A stretch of 64,000 nucleotides of DNA, taken from NCBI GenBank assembly GCA_001798135.1, contig MGRJ01000024.1, positions 88,514-152,513 on the forward strand, given 5' to 3'. Positions 53,711 to 63,661 of this stretch are shown here, piece after piece. The stretch is from Deltaproteobacteria bacterium RIFCSPHIGHO2_02_FULL_40_28 (GTDB taxonomy: Bacteria > UBA10199 > 2-12-FULL-40-28). Numbering within the stretch: the first letter of the stretch is position 1; every line of letters begins with the position of its first letter. Under the pieces are notes generated by a model. It saw nothing but the letters and a program-made list of their open reading frames with translations. It searched no databases and was not told the DNA's origin. The translations under genes and the position numbers were made by a program.

Positions 53711-54751
53711 ATGGAAAAAGTGAATATTAAAAATTTAACAGTCGATGAGATGACTGAAAAGTTTTCCGAGTTGGGTTTAGAGTCTTACCGGGTAACCCAG
53801 GTACGTAAATGGCTTTATCAAAAGTTGGTTCTTTCTTTCGAAGAGATGACTGACATTCGAAAAGAACATCGGTTACTTTTGGAGGAATATTTTTTTATTC
53901 CCTCTTTAATTCTCCATGGGTTTCAACAATCGGGGGATGGCACACGCAAGTACCTCATGGGTTTGGAAGATGAGCGAACGGTTGAATGTGTATGGATTCC
54001 TGAACCAAAAAGAGCCACCCTGTGTGTTTCTTCCCAGGTGGGTTGTGGAATGGGTTGCGGGTTTTGTTTAACAGCAACCATGGGTGTTCTTCGTAATTTA
54101 AAGGTTTATGAAATTACCGAGCAAATTGCTGCTGTAAAAAGATCTTTAAAAGAAGGGGAGAAAATTACAAATCTGGTTTTTATGGGCATGGGTGAACCCT
54201 TGGCTAATACGCGTAATCTTTTTCCTGCTTTAAATATTCTTTTGGATCCCCTGGGTTTTGGTTTTTCAAGGCATCATATTACGGTTTCAACCTCTGGTAT
54301 TGCCCCAGAAATTGAGAAATTTGGAAACAACACTCCTGTGAAGCTGGCTATTTCTCTCAATGCAACAACCGATAAAGTGCGTGATGAAATTATGCCTATT
54401 AATCAAAAATTTCCATTAGAGAAACTTTTTGAAGCGTGTCGTAAAATGCATTTGCCCAAACGAAATAAAATTACTTTTGAATATGTGATGTTGCATGGAA
54501 TAAATGATACCTTAGAAGATGCTAAAAGACTGGTTAAAATTTTATCTAAACTAAAAGCTAAACTTAATTTAATTCCTTTTAACGAATATCCAGGAACTTC
54601 CTTTAAACGCCCTGCAGATGAATGGGTTCATCAATTTCAAAAAGTTTTATTAAATGCGGGCTTTGTAGTTAATGTTCGTAAATCACGGGGACGTGATATC
54701 CTGGGAGCCTGTGGGCAACTTGCGAAAAAAGGGTGGGATAGGGAGCAATAG
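53711..54751 (+). CDS. rlmN: 23S rRNA (adenine-C2) methyltransferase RlmN
   Basis: A radical-SAM enzyme methylating A2503 of 23S rRNA and A37 of some tRNAs. It has 346 residues: N-terminal helical domain 'SYRVTQVRKWLYQKL', 'CVSSQVGCGMGCGFCLTA' with the CxxxCxxC cluster ligands, 'NLVFMGMGEPLAN', 'HHITVSTSGIAPEI', 'LAISLNATTDKVRDEIMP' and the catalytic C-terminal Cys in 'DILGACGQL'. It stands alone behind a repeat element. Confidence 0.95.
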   Translation: MEKVNIKNLTVDEMTEKFSELGLESYRVTQVRKWLYQKLVLSFEEMTDIRKEHRLLLEEYFFIPSLILHGFQQSGDGTRKYLMGLEDERTVECVWIPEPKRATLCVSSQVGCGMGCGFCLTATMGVLRNLKVYEITEQIAAVKRSLKEGEKITNLVFMGMGEPLANTRNLFPALNILLDPLGFGFSRHHITVSTSGIAPEIEKFGNNTPVKLAISLNATTDKVRDEIMPINQKFPLEKLFEACRKMHLPKRNKITFEYVMLHGINDTLEDAKRLVKILSKLKAKLNLIPFNEYPGTSFKRPADEWVHQFQKVLLNAGFVVNVRKSRGRDILGACGQLAKKGWDREQ

Positions 54752-54800
54752 CACGCGACTTTTGTGAAAAGATTTTTATTTTGATTTTCTTTTTATGAGT

Positions 54801-55036
54801 CTAGTAATTCCCCTGCGATTTATCGCTGGGTTCATCAAGCGGGATGAGAGTAAATCTTTTTCCTAGATCTTCTAAAATTAAACGAGCCTCTTTTTCAAAA
54901 TCTTTTGCAATGCTTACTTGAATTTTTCCACTTGAAGAATCAATAGTTGAGAGATCGAGCATGTTCTCATAAGATTCTATAATTTGTTTAATCAAACACA
55001 CGTCTTCTTTTTTAGTTCTAAAAAAAAGGTAAAGCA

Positions 55037-55037
<1 letters not shown>
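54801..55037 (-). CDS. Small DUF4911-like protein downstream of thiC
   Basis: A 78-residue protein, 'YLFFRTKKEDVCLIKQIIES' then 'GKIQVSIAKDFEKEARLIL', with a likely beta-alpha-beta fold. It resembles the small DUF4911 family found in deltaproteobacteria, whose function is unknown. Its ATG overlaps the thiC stop (TAATG), so it is co-translated with thiC. The family assignment is from memory of its pattern and is uncertain. Confidence 0.5.
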
Positions 55038-57174
<2,137 letters not shown>

Positions 57175-57184
57175 TTTGTATTCT

Positions 57185-58297
57185 TCATTTTTTAAAGCGC
57201 GAAAACCCAAAGGGCACTAAGAGTTCGGGCATGGTTTTTTTTAAGAGCCAATCTGTCATAAGCCTCGAAACAATGGGAGTCAATAAAATCCCATGGCGAT
57301 AAAGACCAAGAGCAACATGTAATCCCTCAATGGGAGTAGGACCAAGAATGGGGGCGTGGTCGGGGGCAGTTGCTCTTAAACCTGCCCAGGTAGAGAGCAT
57401 TTCATATTCTTGGCAATTTGGGTAAATTTTCCAAGCCCCATACATCAAATCCATTAAGGCTCCCAGAGTTACTGTAAGATCATGCCCTTTTTCTTCTGAA
57501 GTAGCTCCAATCACTAAGCGGCCATCACTTCGTGGAACCAGGTAAACTGGAAAACGATGGATAAGCCTGATAGGATGTTTTGGTAATTCTTTAACAGGGA
57601 TGGCTACTTCAAAGGCTTGTCCCTTGATGGGGCGAATGGGGAAAGAGAGATCAAGCCCCTCTAATTGAGTGTGAATTCCTGTTGTAAGAATTAATTCTTG
57701 AACCTTGAGAGTTTCATTTTTAATTCGAATACTTTGCACTCGATTGTTCTGAATTTCAATTCCATCAATTTGTGATTGTTCGTAAAGTTGGCCACCACAA
57801 TGGATAAAGGCTTTTTTTAATGCAGAGACCAATTTTTGATTATCCAAGCATTTTTCTTTGGGAGCAAAAAGACCAAGGGTTGCAGAAGGATTAATAAAGG
57901 GTTCTAAACTTAAAATTTCCTCACGCGAGAGAAGTTTTGTTTCTAATCCCAATTCTTTTTGAAATTCATGAAGTCTTAAAAGCTCTAGCTGATCATCTTG
58001 GTCGATGGCTACGGTTAAGGCCCCATGCGAATGGTAATCGATATCTTCTTTTGAATCATTAAGTAATTCTTTAACAAAATCATCATAAATATTTAAACTA
58101 TAACAGAATAAATTATTAATTTTTTCTTCTCCGAAACGAATTTCAGAAGCGGGCGTTATCATACCTGCGGCTTTTCCTGAAATTTCACAGCCGCAGAGAC
58201 CTTTTTCAAAAAGGGTAACATGCATCGATGCCTTTGCTAGTCTCCAAGCCAAGGAAAGACCCATCACTCCACCTCCAATAATAGTAAATTGGTTCAT
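57185..58297 (-). CDS. thiO: Glycine oxidase ThiO
   Basis: FAD enzyme oxidising glycine to the imine used by ThiG; its use instead of ThiH implies oxygen-tolerant thiamine synthesis. It has 370 residues: FAD motif 'IIGGGVMGLSLAWRLAKAS' at the N-terminus, 'GKAAGMITPASE', 'PIKGQAFEV', 'LVIGATSEEKGHD' and 'TWAGLRATAPDHAPILGP' with 'LYRHGILLTP'. It lies between thiS and thiG with no gap to thiS. Confidence 0.92.
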   Translation of the reverse strand: MNQFTIIGGGVMGLSLAWRLAKASMHVTLFEKGLCGCEISGKAAGMITPASEIRFGEEKINNLFCYSLNIYDDFVKELLNDSKEDIDYHSHGALTVAIDQDDQLELLRLHEFQKELGLETKLLSREEILSLEPFINPSATLGLFAPKEKCLDNQKLVSALKKAFIHCGGQLYEQSQIDGIEIQNNRVQSIRIKNETLKVQELILTTGIHTQLEGLDLSFPIRPIKGQAFEVAIPVKELPKHPIRLIHRFPVYLVPRSDGRLVIGATSEEKGHDLTVTLGALMDLMYGAWKIYPNCQEYEMLSTWAGLRATAPDHAPILGPTPIEGLHVALGLYRHGILLTPIVSRLMTDWLLKKTMPELLVPFGFSRFKK

Positions 58298-58507
58298 TTA
58301 TCCTCCTGGTGTTGGGGTTAAGATTTCAATATGGTCCAAATCAGAAATCTGTGTTGTAGAAAATTCAGAAGGCGGAATAACAGTTTGATTAACGGCAATG
58401 GCAACGTAGAGGGAGGAGGAATTGAGTTTTTTTAAGAGTTCAGAAACACTGAGAGGTTCTAAAAATTCCTTGGGTTCACCATTAATATGCACAGAAATCA
58501 TGCTCAT
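58298..58507 (-). CDS. thiS: Sulfur carrier protein ThiS
   Basis: A 69-residue ubiquitin-like carrier. 'VHINGEPKEFLEPLSVSELL' at the start, 'VAIAVNQTVIPPSEFS' and 'DHIEILTPTPGG' at the end; the Gly-Gly tail is adenylated and thiocarboxylated. No thiF is in the window, so a MoeB- or ThiF-type activator must be elsewhere. No TPP riboswitch fits in the 25 bases upstream. Confidence 0.9.
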   Translation of the reverse strand: MSMISVHINGEPKEFLEPLSVSELLKKLNSSSLYVAIAVNQTVIPPSEFSTTQISDLDHIEILTPTPGG

Positions 58508-58532
58508 GGCTTACAAGCTAGGGCTTTAGCTG

Positions 58533-59294
58533 TCAAGTCTCTAGCGGATAAGACATTCCAGGTTCTAAAATGATGACTTGAGAAGCAAGTTCGTTATCTT
58601 TTGCAAGCAAAGCCTTTAGTTGATTAATGGCTTCGTCTGGGCGCTCTAATGAAGAATGAAAACCTCCCCAGTGAATGGGAATAAGATATTTTGCATTTAT
58701 TTTTTTAAAAACTTTCATGAGTTCTTCGGGTGATAAAAGTGTTTTTTGATCAAATCCAACCTTATTTGTAGGCCCCAAGGGCAAAAGGGCTATATCAATT
58801 GATCCAGATAAACTGTTAAAAGATTGGCTCGAATAATTTGTACTGCAAATAAAAATGGAATGGTTTTTATTTTTGATAAGATAATTGGCTGTAGAGTTTT
58901 TCCATCGAAAAAAAGAAGTTGATTTGGTTGTGGTAGCTACAACTTCAAAACCATCCTGGGTGTAGTTTTCGTCGGGTTTTAAAGAAAAAAGTGGGTTGCT
59001 TAGAAAACGAGATACTTTTTCTGCCCCGTTTTGGGGAATAACGATTGAAGTGGTGAGTGGAAAATATTTATAAGAAAAAATATCAAAGTGATCAGCTCGT
59101 GTGCTTGTTAAAAGCAGGAGATCGGGTTGATTTAAAAGGCTAGGATCTAGAGGGAAGGGTTTTTCTCTTCGAAAAAATCCCAAAATTTGGTTGGAAAAAA
59201 CAGGGTCAACCAGGATTTTTTTTCCACCAAGTATAATCTCCAAACTGGAGTGACCAAGAAAGGTAATTTGATTGTTAAGAGAACTGTGAGACAT
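58533..59294 (-). CDS. Metallo-beta-lactamase-fold protein (UlaG/NAPE-PLD-like) with a degraded metal motif
   Basis: A 253-residue member of the beta-lactamase_2/UlaG-like family: 'ITFLGHSSLEIILGGKKILV' then 'DPVFS' near the start, and 'YLIPIHWGGFHSS' near residue 200. The metal motif SHxHxDH reads TSTRADH (residues 63-69): the first two His are Ser64 and Arg66, while Asp68 and His69 remain. The usual 'SGDTGYS' is 'CSTNYSS'. It may use one metal ion or be non-catalytic. I start at ATG 59294, which leaves room for a promoter shared with divergent alr; ATG 59333 is also open. It may be co-transcribed with thiS. Confidence 0.75.
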   Translation of the reverse strand: MSHSSLNNQITFLGHSSLEIILGGKKILVDPVFSNQILGFFRREKPFPLDPSLLNQPDLLLLTSTRADHFDIFSYKYFPLTTSIVIPQNGAEKVSRFLSNPLFSLKPDENYTQDGFEVVATTTKSTSFFRWKNSTANYLIKNKNHSIFICSTNYSSQSFNSLSGSIDIALLPLGPTNKVGFDQKTLLSPEELMKVFKKINAKYLIPIHWGGFHSSLERPDEAINQLKALLAKDNELASQVIILEPGMSYPLET

Positions 59295-59343
59295 TTCTAA
59301 ATTGTAAGATATCCAAAAATACCCTATATGCAAGTCATTTGCT

Positions 59344-60453
59344 ATGAAAGTACAACATCGTTCTACATATGCCCTTATTCATTTGGGACACCTTCGTCAT
59401 AATCTCTCTGTTGTTAAAAGTCTTTCTCCCAAGGCCAAAACAGTGGGAGTTGTGAAGGCCAATGCCTATGGTCATGGGGCAACGCCCATTGCTAAGGCTC
59501 TGATAGAGGCTGGGTGTGAAAATTTAGGAGTGGCCACCATTGAAGAGGGGATTGCTTTAAGAGAAGCTGGAATTGAAAAACCCATTCTTGTTTTTGATGG
59601 GATGCTCACAGGACATCCTGAGGTTTTTTTGGAACATCAACTTACTCCTGTTCTTCATTGTGAGAACGATTTTGAAATTTTAAAAACCATCACAAAACCA
59701 CTTAAAGTTCATCTTAAATTTGATACAGGAATGGGACGTTTGGGATTTTTTCCAAATGAGCTTCCAAAAGTTCTTGAGCTTGTATCTCAAAATTCTTTCC
59801 TCGAGGTTGAAGGAGTGATGAGCCATTTAGCTCGGGCTGATGAAAAAGACCCTACACCAACTAAAAGGCAATATGGATTTTTTAAAAAAATAAGGGGTGA
59901 ATTTGAAACATCAGGTCTTAATCCCATTTTTCACTTAGCTAATTCAGCAGCTCTTTTAGATGGTTTGGCGCAAACAGAAACAGGATGGGTAAGGCCAGGA
60001 ATTATGCTGTATGGGGGGCTTCCTCATACTCGGCTTCTTGCCTCTAGCTTAAAACCCGTGATGACTTTAATCACCAGACTTTTAGTAGTGAGAGATTGTC
60101 CCAAGGGAACTGCTTTAAGTTATGGAGCTACCTATGTTACTTCCAAACATTCTCGTATAGGAGTGCTGCCCATTGGTTATGCCGATGGATATCCCAGGCT
60201 TTTATCAAACAAGGGTGCTGTTGTTATTCACGGGAAAAAGGCTCCCATTGTGGGGCGCATTTGTATGGATTTAACTTTGGTGGATGTAACCACTATTCCA
60301 GAGGCCAAGGGAGCTGACGAAGTTTTATTGTTTGGAGAAAAAAATGGAACTCATTTGCCTGTAGAAGAAGTAGCCAAATGGGCCCAAACTATTTCGTATG
60401 AAATTTTGTGTGGTATTACAACTCGTGTGCCCCGCATTTACGAAGAAACATGA
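59344..60453 (+). CDS. alr: Alanine racemase
   Basis: PLP enzyme giving D-alanine for peptidoglycan. It has 369 residues: PLP lysine in 'VGVVKANAYGHGA' (about residue 38), 'HLKFDTGMGRLGF', 'GVMSHLARADE', 'GWVRPGIMLYGG', catalytic Tyr in 'LSYGATYVTSKHSRIGVLPI' and 'GRICMDLTLVDVT'. It overlaps mlaE by four bases (ATGA). Confidence 0.95.
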   Translation: MKVQHRSTYALIHLGHLRHNLSVVKSLSPKAKTVGVVKANAYGHGATPIAKALIEAGCENLGVATIEEGIALREAGIEKPILVFDGMLTGHPEVFLEHQLTPVLHCENDFEILKTITKPLKVHLKFDTGMGRLGFFPNELPKVLELVSQNSFLEVEGVMSHLARADEKDPTPTKRQYGFFKKIRGEFETSGLNPIFHLANSAALLDGLAQTETGWVRPGIMLYGGLPHTRLLASSLKPVMTLITRLLVVRDCPKGTALSYGATYVTSKHSRIGVLPIGYADGYPRLLSNKGAVVIHGKKAPIVGRICMDLTLVDVTTIPEAKGADEVLLFGEKNGTHLPVEEVAKWAQTISYEILCGITTRVPRIYEET

Positions 60454-61232
60454 AAACATTAGGACTCAAATTCGAATGGTTTGTAACCCAAACCGCCCTT
60501 GTGATGGGGGGGTATACTCGTTTTGCTGGTCAATTTTTTACTTGGGTGAGGCAAAAACCTTTTCGTTCCAGACAAATTTTTTTACAGATGAATGTTATTG
60601 GAGTGGATTCAACCCCCATTATTCTTTTGGTTGGTTTTTTTACAGGTGCTGTTTTTGCTTTGCAGGCGGGATATTCTTTTCGTCTGTTTAATGCCGAAAC
60701 CATGGTGGGGGCAACTGTTGGCTTATCCCTTGCCCGTGAAATTGCACCTGTATTTGCAGCTTTGATGGTTATTGCCAGGGTGGGTTCGTCGATGTCCGCA
60801 GAATTAGGAACCATGCGGGTTACAGAACAAATTGATGCCCTAGAAGCCATGGCTGTTAATCCCTATCACTACCTGGTTGTTCCGCGTGTTATTGCTTCCA
60901 TAGCCATGTTGCCACTTTTAACAGTGCTTTTTGTTTTTATAGGCATTGTGGGTTCCTATATTGTGGGAGTGGGTCTTTTAGATATTCCAGAGGGGCCTTT
61001 TCTGTATCGTTTAGAATATTATTTGGAAATGAAGGATTTAATCGGGGGCTTAATCAAGTCTGGTATTTTTGGTTTTATACTGGCTGTGATTAGTTGCTAC
61101 CAGGGGTTTAATGCTCATGGTGGAGCAAAAGGAGTAGGGCTGGCTACAACCCGTGCTGTTGTTATTGCTTCTGTTTCCATTTTGGTTACCGATTATTTTT
61201 TAACCCAATGGATTCTGGAATTAACGCGATGA
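60450..61232 (+). CDS. mlaE: MlaE-family lipid-transport ABC permease
   Basis: Permease of the Mla phospholipid transporter in the inner membrane, 260 residues with five or six hydrophobic segments. Motifs 'MNVIGVDSTPIILLVGFFTG', 'LAREIAPVFAALMVIARVGS', 'AELGTMRVTEQIDALEAMAV' and 'SGIFGFILAVISCYQGFNAH' are diagnostic. ATG 60450 overlaps the alr stop; 14 further codons upstream lie in alr. It overlaps mlaF by four bases. Confidence 0.93.
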   Translation: MKTLGLKFEWFVTQTALVMGGYTRFAGQFFTWVRQKPFRSRQIFLQMNVIGVDSTPIILLVGFFTGAVFALQAGYSFRLFNAETMVGATVGLSLAREIAPVFAALMVIARVGSSMSAELGTMRVTEQIDALEAMAVNPYHYLVVPRVIASIAMLPLLTVLFVFIGIVGSYIVGVGLLDIPEGPFLYRLEYYLEMKDLIGGLIKSGIFGFILAVISCYQGFNAHGGAKGVGLATTRAVVIASVSILVTDYFLTQWILELTR

Positions 61233-61969
61233 TTAAACTTTTTGACATTCAAAAATCATTTGGAAAAAACAAGGTTCTTCAGGGAATTAGTTTTGTTATT
61301 CCCAAAGGAAAAATTACCGTTATTATTGGAAGAAGTGGTGAAGGAAAAAGTGTGCTGTTAAAACATCTCATTCGTTTAATTAATCCAGATGAAGGAAAAA
61401 TTTTGGTAGACGGAACAGATATTTTAAGTTTGAACGAAATTGAACTTAAAGAATTTCGAAAAAAATTTGGAATGCTTTTTCAAAATGCCGCTCTTTTTGA
61501 TTCGATGAATGTTTTTTCTAACGTGGCCTTTCCCTTGGTAGAACATACAAACATGACAGATCATGAAATTGCCTCCCGTGTGCATGAGGTGTTAGAACTT
61601 GTAGGTTTAAAAGACATCGACGAAAAAATGCCCGAAGAACTTTCGGGAGGTATGAGAAAAAGAGTGGGCCTTGCTCGATCGATTGCCTTGTTGCCACAAA
61701 TTCTTTTGTATGATGAGCCCACCACGGGCTTAGATCCCATTATGACCGATGCCATTGATCAGCTGATTGTAAATACCCAGAAGCAGTTGGGGGTAACCTC
61801 TGTTGTGATTAGCCACGATATTGAGGCTAGCTTTAGAATTGCCGACCGTGTAGCCATGCTTCATGAGGGAAAAATCATTTTAGAAGGCCAAAGAGTTGAT
61901 TTTGAAGCTTCTAAACACCCGTTTATAAAGCGTTTTTTAGAAGGCCGCGCTACCGGTACAGAGCTGTAG
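61229..61969 (+). CDS. mlaF: MlaF-family lipid-transport ABC ATPase
   Basis: ATPase of the Mla transporter, 246 residues. Walker A 'GRSGEGKSVLLKHLIRL', Q-loop 'MLFQNAALFDSMNVFSNVAF', signature 'LSGGMRKRVGLARSIAL' and Walker B 'ILLYDEPTTGLDPIMTDA', with 'SVVISHDIEASF'. The GxSGxGKS and DSMNVFxNVAF words are typical of MlaF. No mlaD substrate-binding gene follows; the next gene is on the other strand. Confidence 0.94.
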   Translation: MIKLFDIQKSFGKNKVLQGISFVIPKGKITVIIGRSGEGKSVLLKHLIRLINPDEGKILVDGTDILSLNEIELKEFRKKFGMLFQNAALFDSMNVFSNVAFPLVEHTNMTDHEIASRVHEVLELVGLKDIDEKMPEELSGGMRKRVGLARSIALLPQILLYDEPTTGLDPIMTDAIDQLIVNTQKQLGVTSVVISHDIEASFRIADRVAMLHEGKIILEGQRVDFEASKHPFIKRFLEGRATGTEL

Positions 61970-61989
61970 AAAAGCACTTTAAATTTTTA

Positions 61990-62238
61990 TTAAGCAGCAA
62001 AACGGTGAAGAATTTCTGAAATAAATGTTTGATAGGCAATTCCCAATTTTTTAGCTCTTTGTTTCAAAGATTGTAAATCGTGGCTATTAATTCGGATGTT
62101 CAAAACTGCATCCTTTTTTTTCTTAGCAATTGCCTGAGTAATACTCTCAAGTTCTATAGGGCTAACAGGATGATACTTGCCTTGGATTAAGTCGTTTTCT
62201 ATAGATTTTTCTCGTTTATTTAATTTTATTTTAGTCAT
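61990..62238 (-). CDS. Orphan CopG/BrnA-like antitoxin
   Basis: An 82-residue protein whose second half is a ribbon-helix-helix: 'VLNIRINSHDLQSLKQRAKK' then 'GIAYQTFISEILHRFA'. It shares YQTFI-xx-IL with the 14872-15150 protein and is of the CopG/BrnA antitoxin type. A clear GGAGAA ribosome site and a strong promoter precede it, so it is probably expressed. I see no adjacent toxin on either side. Confidence 0.75.
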   Translation of the reverse strand: MTKIKLNKREKSIENDLIQGKYHPVSPIELESITQAIAKKKKDAVLNIRINSHDLQSLKQRAKKLGIAYQTFISEILHRFAA

Positions 62239-62298
62239 TTATTTTATTCTCCTTCCATAATTTGGTGTATTTCCAATGTATTTCTTTCACCCACAAAC

Positions 62299-62328
62299 AT
62301 TATAATACATTTTGTATATACATTACAA
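62299..62328 (-). promoter_or_regulatory. Promoter of the orphan antitoxin gene
   Basis: On the minus strand TTGTAA (62323-62328) and a perfect TATAAT (62299-62304) are 18 bases apart. AATGTAT occurs twice, 13 bases apart, across this promoter, and a GTATATAC palindrome lies between the boxes, so the promoter may also be the antitoxin's own operator. The transcript would start near 62292, 54 bases before the ATG. Confidence 0.6.
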
Positions 62329-62520
62329 TTAATAATTTACAAGAGATCGGCCAAGCTAACCCATTAAGAAACAAAGAGTTTTTTGTTTCTTTTTTAAGGT
62401 TATTTTTTTACTTATTGGGAATGACACAAAAATTCCATTTAGCCATTTCAGTAACAGAGAATTATTTTTCATTTTGTAAAGAGTGGTTAGGGGTGGCCCT
62501 TATTCCCGTTGGTTCCAAGG

Positions 62521-62676
62521 TTATTGAAGAAGAGGGTTTAGAACGATCGCAGCCGCTGCATCAACCTCGATACTTTTTTTCTTTTTCGTAAAATAGAAAT
62601 CAAGATTTTGCAAAATAGTTTGAATGGTCTCTTTGTTCCATTCTCGCGGGTAATGTATTTTTTTCTTGCTTGTCAC
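62521..62676 (-). CDS. Small 51-residue protein coupled to the upstream gene by a GTGA overlap
   Basis: GTG 62676 overlaps the TGA of the upstream gene (GTGA) and reads to TAA at 62521-62523. The protein starts VTSKKKIHYPREWNKE and continues 'TIQTILQNLDFYFTKKKKS' and 'IEVDAAAAIVLNPLLQ'. Residue use is normal for coding sequence. The frame is also open eight codons before the GTG. I do not recognise a family; it could be a small partner of the upstream winged-helix-like protein, or the displaced C-terminus of it after a frameshift. Confidence 0.5.
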   Translation of the reverse strand: MTSKKKIHYPREWNKETIQTILQNLDFYFTKKKKSIEVDAAAAIVLNPLLQ

Positions 62677-63062
62677 AATAAATTTTGTTGCTGGTAGTAA
62701 CGTAGCTTCGCCAACTTAAGTTGACTGGGCACAACTGGGCGAGTAAGTTGCCAATCTCCCAGTAGCTGATATTTTAGAGCCAAAGGATGTTTATCGTTAA
62801 GGAAACGAAGTTCTCCCAGGAGGGCACGGTAGAATTTTGCATGAGGAGTGAGTTGAACCTGAAGTTTTGTTTTATGAAAAAGCATTAGACGGTATTCTTC
62901 AGCCAAAGGTAGAGCTTTTTTGGTTAGTTCATAAAAAACTCGCCCCTTTTTTGAAGCTTTTTGAACCAGCTTTTTATGCAGTAAATCCTTCAGCCCGGAA
63001 GGGTAGTTTTTGACAGCATTGCGAGGGAGAACACCAAATTGAAACAATTTTTCTAATAGCAT
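62673..63062 (-). CDS. Uncharacterised basic protein with a winged-helix-like N-terminus
   Basis: A 129-residue basic protein. Residues 1-58 ('GLKDLLHKKLVQKASKKGRV' followed by 'FYELTKKALPLAEEY') resemble a winged-helix DNA-binding domain with a beta-wing. The rest ('AKFYRALLGELRFLNDKHPL', 'DWQLTRPVVPSQLKLAKLRY') is unfamiliar. It has no strong ribosome site, a candidate promoter at 63122-63151 and an inverted repeat at 63094-63114 that could be its operator. A 51-residue gene follows with a GTGA overlap. Together they look like a small accessory cassette. Confidence 0.55.
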   Translation of the reverse strand: MLLEKLFQFGVLPRNAVKNYPSGLKDLLHKKLVQKASKKGRVFYELTKKALPLAEEYRLMLFHKTKLQVQLTPHAKFYRALLGELRFLNDKHPLALKYQLLGDWQLTRPVVPSQLKLAKLRYYQQQNLL

Positions 63063-63093
63063 ATAATATATAACATATTGTATTTATTAATAA

Positions 63094-63114
63094 ATATAGT
63101 ATATTAAACTATAT
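63094..63114. promoter_or_regulatory. Inverted repeat upstream of the winged-helix-like gene
   Basis: ATATAGT (63094-63100), seven-base spacer, ACTATAT (63108-63114). It lies between the candidate -10 box and the gene start at 63062, where a repressor would block transcription. The region is very AT-rich, so chance symmetry cannot be excluded. Confidence 0.3.
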
Positions 63115-63121
63115 ATTAGTT

Positions 63122-63151
63122 ATTGTACCACAATAATTATTTTAAATACAA
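63122..63151 (-). promoter_or_regulatory. Candidate promoter of the winged-helix-like gene
   Basis: On the minus strand TTGTAT (63146-63151) and TACAAT (63122-63127) are 18 bases apart. The 247-base gap up to 63309 is otherwise AT-rich and shows no gene; it also holds the promoter of the zinc-ribbon gene on the other strand. Confidence 0.4.
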
Positions 63152-63216
63152 ATATTTATTATATAGTTACTTTTTATAAAAACCTATCTGCCACCAGTAA
63201 AAATTGTAAGACCCAA

Positions 63217-63246
63217 TTGACTTTCCTGTTTTGGAAGGGCTATATT
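63217..63246 (+). promoter_or_regulatory. Promoter of the zinc-ribbon gene
   Basis: TTGACT (63217-63222) and TATATT (63241-63246) are 18 bases apart, a good sigma-70 match. The transcript would start near 63253, leaving a leader of about 57 bases ending in a GGGAGG ribosome site. Confidence 0.5.
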
Positions 63247-63309
63247 TTCAAATGTATTTTTGGTCCAAAATTCGCACAAGCTTAGGAGTATAAATATCAA
63301 GGGAGGAAT

Positions 63310-63630
63310 ATGGTTACTGAAGATTTGGAAAAGGGCTATAGCAAAGAAGAGGAGTATTTCTACAAAATCAACAAGGAGTTGATCGATAAGAAGCGCAAAG
63401 AGTTCGACGTACAGCAGTTAAAACAAGCAGCCTTGGAAAAGAAAACTTCCCATTGGATGAAATGTCCAAAATGTGGTGAGGAGATGACCGAAATCGAGCT
63501 TGTCGGAATCAAGGTCGATCGCTGCAATGGCTGTAAGGGCATTTATTTCGATCATGGCGAGCTTGAGATTCTTATGGAGAGTCAGGAGCCAAAAGGTTTT
63601 TTGAGTGCCATGAAGCGTCTTTTTCGTTAA
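63310..63630 (+). CDS. TFIIB-type zinc-ribbon protein
   Basis: A 106-residue protein: a charged helical N-terminus (about 1-48), then a zinc ribbon 'MKCPKCGEEMTEIELVGIKV' with 'DRCNGCKGIYFDHGELEIL' (CxxC...CxxC at about 51-75), the zf-TFIIB pattern of small bacterial proteins of unknown role. A short basic tail (SAMKRLFR) ends it. GGGAGG lies six bases before the ATG. Codons are richer in G and C (CGC, GTC, GAG, AAG) than in neighbours, so it may be highly expressed or acquired. Confidence 0.8.
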   Translation: MVTEDLEKGYSKEEEYFYKINKELIDKKRKEFDVQQLKQAALEKKTSHWMKCPKCGEEMTEIELVGIKVDRCNGCKGIYFDHGELEILMESQEPKGFLSAMKRLFR

Positions 63631-63661
63631 AGAGTTTTTTCTCAATTACTAAACAAAAGTT

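Noticed and set aside
54759..54780. Small hairpin CTTTT-GTG-AAAAG followed by T-rich sequence after rlmN
   Set aside because: A five-pair stem of mostly A-T is too weak to call an intrinsic terminator.
58508..58532. TPP riboswitch upstream of the thiamine genes
   Set aside because: Only 25 bases separate thiS from the upstream gene, and no THI-box sequence (CTGAGA) is present there.
62421..62520. A plus-strand stretch translating to MTQKFHLAISVTE ... LGVALIPVG, resembling the start of a VOC/glyoxalase-type protein
   Set aside because: It is too short, loses any resemblance after about 30 residues, and its extension runs antisense to the coupled small gene at 62521-62676. At best a vestige; not supported as a feature.
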